From assembly GCF_026420845.1 (NCBI RefSeq), contig NZ_JAOWCB010000004.1:1-64000 (forward strand): a stretch of DNA of 64,000 nucleotides, written 5' to 3'. Below the pieces are notes generated by a model, which was given only the letters and a program-made list of their open reading frames with translations, was not told the DNA's origin and did not search any database. Each line of letters opens with the position of its first letter. Positions within the stretch are counted from its first letter, which is position 1. Below, in pieces: positions 61,762 to 64,000 of this stretch. The position numbers and the translations under genes were made by a program. The DNA comes from Streptomyces sp. PR69 (GTDB lineage Bacteria > Actinomycetota > Actinomycetes > Streptomycetales > Streptomycetaceae).

Positions 61762-63186
61762 GTGGTGGATGTGGAGCTGGTCCCGGACGGCGCGTTCCGG
61801 TTCCGGATTCCCCGGGGCGAGGGCATGCGGGTGCCGGGGGTCGTCTTCGCCTCGGCCGAGCTGCTGCCGGACGTCGCAGGCGACCAGGCGCTGCAACAGG
61901 TCGTGAACGTGGCCGCGCTGCCGGGCATCGTCGGGGCCTCCTATGCGATGCCCGATGTGCACTGGGGGTACGGCTTCCCCATCGGGGGCGTCGCGGCGAC
62001 CGAACCGGACGCGGGCGGGGTGATCTCCCCCGGCGGCGTCGGCTTCGACATCTCCTGCGGGGTCCGGCTGCTGGCCGCGCACTGCGACGCGGAGGCGCTT
62101 GGCCCGCGGCTGCGGCAGCTGATGGATCTGCTCAGCGCCCGTGTGCCCCGGGGCCCCGGCCGGGGCGGCATCTGGAGCCTGCGCCGCGCGGAGCTCGGCG
62201 GAGTGCTGACGGACGGCGCGCGGTACCCGGTGGAGCGCGGCCACGGCGTGGCCCGCGACCTCGTGCGCTGCGAGGACCGCGGGGTGCTGGCGGGGGCCGC
62301 GGCCGACGAGGTGAGCGACCGGGCGGTGGACCGCGGCCTCGGGCAGGTCGGCAGCCTCGGCTCCGGCAACCACTTCATGGAGGTGCAGTCCGTGCAGCAG
62401 GTGTACGACGAGCGGGCCGCGCAGGTCATGGGCCTCGGCGAGGGACAGATCTGTGTGATGATCCACTGCGGTTCGCGGGGGCTTGGCCATCAGATCTGCA
62501 CCGACCATGTCCGCACGATGGACCGGGCGATGGACCGCTATGGCATCCGGGTGCCGGACCGGCAGCTCGCCTGTGTCCCCGTGGACAGCGCGGAGGGCCG
62601 CTCCTACCTGGCGGCGATGGCGGCCGCCGCCAACTACGCCCGGGCCAACCGGCAGGTCCTGGGCGATACGGCGAGACGGGCGTTCGACGAGGTCATGGGG
62701 TGTCCGGTGGATCTGGTGTACGACATCTCGCACAACATGGCCAAGATGGAGACGCATACGGCCGACGGGCGGGAGCGGCGGCTGTGCGTCCACCGCAAGG
62801 GCGCGACCAGGGCGCTGCCCGCCCGGCATCCGGAGCTGCCGGACGATCTGGCCCCGGTGGGCCAGCCGGTGCTGATCCCCGGCACGATGGGCACCGCCTC
62901 GTATGTGCTGGCGGGGGTGGCGGGCGGCGGCGCCTGGCACTCCACCTGCCACGGCGCCGGCCGGGTGCGCAGCCGCCACCGGGCGGCCCGCGAGGTCGAC
63001 GGCCGCCGGCTGCGGGCGGACCTGGAGGCGGCCGGCGTCATGGTCCGCGGCTCCTCGGCCCGAGGGCTCGCGGAGGAGGCGCCGCTTGCGTACAAGGACA
63101 TCGACGCGGTGGTGCGGGCGAGTGAGGGGGCGGGGTTGTGCAGGCGGGTGGCGAGGCTTGTGCCGCTGGGGGTCCTCAAGGGGTGA
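61762..63186 (+). CDS. rtcB: RtcB RNA ligase
   Basis: Joins 2',3'-cyclic phosphate or 3'-phosphate RNA ends to 5'-OH ends using GTP and manganese. Motifs are [34 protein letters not shown] with the metal Cys, [51 protein letters not shown] and the guanylylated histidine region [13 protein letters not shown]. The GTG at 61762 is chosen because GGAGG lies nine bases before it and family proteins begin at this [10 protein letters not shown]; an ATG at 61702 would add 20 unconserved residues. With archease it forms an RNA-repair pair, possibly for tRNA or rRNA damage. Confidence 0.93.
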   Translation: MVDVELVPDGAFRFRIPRGEGMRVPGVVFASAELLPDVAGDQALQQVVNVAALPGIVGASYAMPDVHWGYGFPIGGVAATEPDAGGVISPGGVGFDISCGVRLLAAHCDAEALGPRLRQLMDLLSARVPRGPGRGGIWSLRRAELGGVLTDGARYPVERGHGVARDLVRCEDRGVLAGAAADEVSDRAVDRGLGQVGSLGSGNHFMEVQSVQQVYDERAAQVMGLGEGQICVMIHCGSRGLGHQICTDHVRTMDRAMDRYGIRVPDRQLACVPVDSAEGRSYLAAMAAAANYARANRQVLGDTARRAFDEVMGCPVDLVYDISHNMAKMETHTADGRERRLCVHRKGATRALPARHPELPDDLAPVGQPVLIPGTMGTASYVLAGVAGGGAWHSTCHGAGRVRSRHRAAREVDGRRLRADLEAAGVMVRGSSARGLAEEAPLAYKDIDAVVRASEGAGLCRRVARLVPLGVLKG

Positions 63187-63194
63187 GGCGCCTT

Positions 63195-63305
63195 GTCCGG
63201 ACCGGGGCTCCGCCCCCACCCTGCGCCGCAATCGCCGGCGGGGCTTGACTGCGGGGGCTCCGCCCCCGGACCCCCGCTCCTCAAACGCCGGAGGGGCTGG
63301 ATTTT
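63195..63305. repeat. GC-rich intergenic hairpin repeat, copy 5
   Basis: Two GGGGCTCCGCCCCC hairpins, then CTCCTCAAACGCCGGAGGGG and GGATTTTCCAGCC. It is nearly identical in its core to copy 1. It covers the end of rtcB transcription and supplies the stop codon of the acyltransferase gene on the other strand. Confidence 0.7.
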
Positions 63306-64000
63306 CCAGCCGCGTCCGGGAGACGGAGCCCCGGGGCGCGGAGGCGCGGCAGCGCCCGCATCGTGCGGTTCGCCGCCGCCGCGTACGCCACGCCGAAGAC
63401 CAGCGACGCGAGGAACGCCAGATGGCGGGAGAAGTCGTCGATCAGCGGATAGATCTGCCAGTGCGTCAGATAGATGTACAGCGAGGCGGTCGCCAGGGCT
63501 CCGGCGAGCCGGTTGAGCCGCTCGTGGCTGGGAAGCGCCGGGACCCACACCAGCAGCGCGAAGCCCGCCACGATGAGCGCCTCGCGCATGGGCTCCTCGG
63601 GGTAGAAGCCCGGCACGGTCGCCAGGGTCACGGCCGTGACGAGCAGCCGCTGCCGTACGGACGCGGCCTTCGCCGCCGCCCAGCCGAGGGCGAACAGCCA
63701 GAAGACGGTGACGGCGTCGGGCATCAGCGAGCGGTCGGGGAGGCCGAGGAGGTCGTAACGCGTCAGCAGCCCGGCGGCGGCGATCGCGAGCGGCAGCCCG
63801 TACGGGAAGCGGCGCTCGGCCCGGTCCGCCCAGCGCAGGGCGAGCAGGGCGGCGACGGCGGCCAGGATGTAGACGAGGGCCTCGATGAACCAGAAGTGCA
63901 TTCCGGTCGGGTTGTCGTGCGGCCCGAGGACGCTGTGCAGCAGGGCGAGATTGCTGAGGGTGTAGTCGTCCGCGAGCAGCAGCATGCCGCCGATCCACAC
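63281..64000 (-). CDS. Acyltransferase-3 family membrane protein (5' end outside window)
   Basis: The C-terminal 239 residues of a polytopic membrane O-acyltransferase. Recognisable are HFWFIEALVYILAAVAALLA (the family's W-F-I-x-x-L-V-Y helix), several further helices (VFWLFALGWAAAKAA, ALIVAGFALLVWVPAL), and SLYIYLTHWQIYPLI with the late His-x-x-x-Tyr-Pro block. Such proteins acetylate extracellular or envelope glycans. The last seven residues (KSSPSGV and stop) are coded by the intergenic repeat, so the natural C-terminus may have been replaced. The start is outside the window. Confidence 0.82.
   Translation of the reverse strand: MWIGGMLLLADDYTLSNLALLHSVLGPHDNPTGMHFWFIEALVYILAAVAALLALRWADRAERRFPYGLPLAIAAAGLLTRYDLLGLPDRSLMPDAVTVFWLFALGWAAAKAASVRQRLLVTAVTLATVPGFYPEEPMREALIVAGFALLVWVPALPSHERLNRLAGALATASLYIYLTHWQIYPLIDDFSRHLAFLASLVFGVAYAAAANRTMRALPRLRAPGLRLPDAAGKSSPSGV

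Overview
The window is high-GC actinobacterial DNA, almost certainly from a Streptomyces chromosome. The signs are third-position G/C bias in every gene, XRE/DUF397 pairs, a RheA/Hsp18 heat-shock locus, large ECF sigma factors with extracytoplasmic domains, leaderless promoters and the GC-rich intergenic hairpin repeat common in streptomycetes. No rRNA, tRNA, CRISPR array, phage, insertion sequence or complete secondary-metabolite cluster was seen.

Layout. 1-970: 5' part of a PknB-type Ser/Thr kinase. 1083-3590: a MobA/MocA-like nucleotidyltransferase and malate synthase. 3746-10180: a patch rich in decay, with an XRE/DUF397 pair, a frameshifted DUF4241-like gene, abutting 3' remnants of an MFS transporter and an acyl-CoA oxidase, a serine hydrolase with a divergent TetR regulator, and a fused remnant of MbtH, NRPS adenylation-domain and SDR genes. 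10252-19941 plus 26465-28252: a purine-to-glyoxylate catabolic island (catalase, tartronate semialdehyde reductase, hydroxypyruvate isomerase, a thiamine-binding-like protein with an HTH regulator, OHCU decarboxylase, HIU hydrolase, urate oxidase, 8-oxoguanine/guanine deaminase, NCS2 permease, glyoxylate carboligase), interrupted by a frameshifted HEAT-like protein, a TIGR03086 protein, an unrecognised 722-residue protein and a fibronectin-III lipoprotein. 28555-35347: a zinc-ribbon/Mrr-like protein, a GNAT enzyme, an acyl-CoA ligase with a divergent LuxR regulator and a decayed second ligase, an AlkZ-like remnant and CorA. 35688-39119: two tandem ECF sigma factors each fused to a zinc finger, one membrane helix and a lectin-like extracytoplasmic domain. 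39166-42921: glycerol kinase with its IclR (GylR-like) regulator, an RsbW-like ATPase and a peroxiredoxin-like protein. 43083-46968: a three-subunit molybdenum hydroxylase of PaoABC type. 47539-50491: a three-subunit HcnABC/opine-oxidase-like dehydrogenase. 50557-52312: RheA, Hsp18 and a DUF2267 protein. 52488-58180: a five-gene oligopeptide-type ABC importer. 58337-63186: an unrecognised protein, PolX, archease and RtcB. 63281-64000: an acyltransferase-3 membrane protein cut by the window edge.

How the genes work together. The purine genes form a route from guanine and urate, through hydroxyisourate and OHCU, towards allantoin, and then from glyoxylate to tartronate semialdehyde and glycerate, or to malate by malate synthase. 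Catalase would remove the peroxide made by urate oxidase. Allantoinase and allantoicase are not in the window. The regulatory DNA supports this grouping. A near-identical element (TCAACAAA-N-TGTTGACG type) overlaps the predicted -35 box of the aceB, catalase and uraD promoters in the same register. A second element, a pair of 15-bp palindromes spaced exactly 21 bp apart, lies just downstream of the predicted -10 box of both gcl and hyi-glxR. Independently, the HcnABC-like operon and the ABC importer, about 2 kb apart and divergent, share a 17-bp promoter element (14/17 identical), which suggests that one regulator controls uptake and oxidation of the same substrate.
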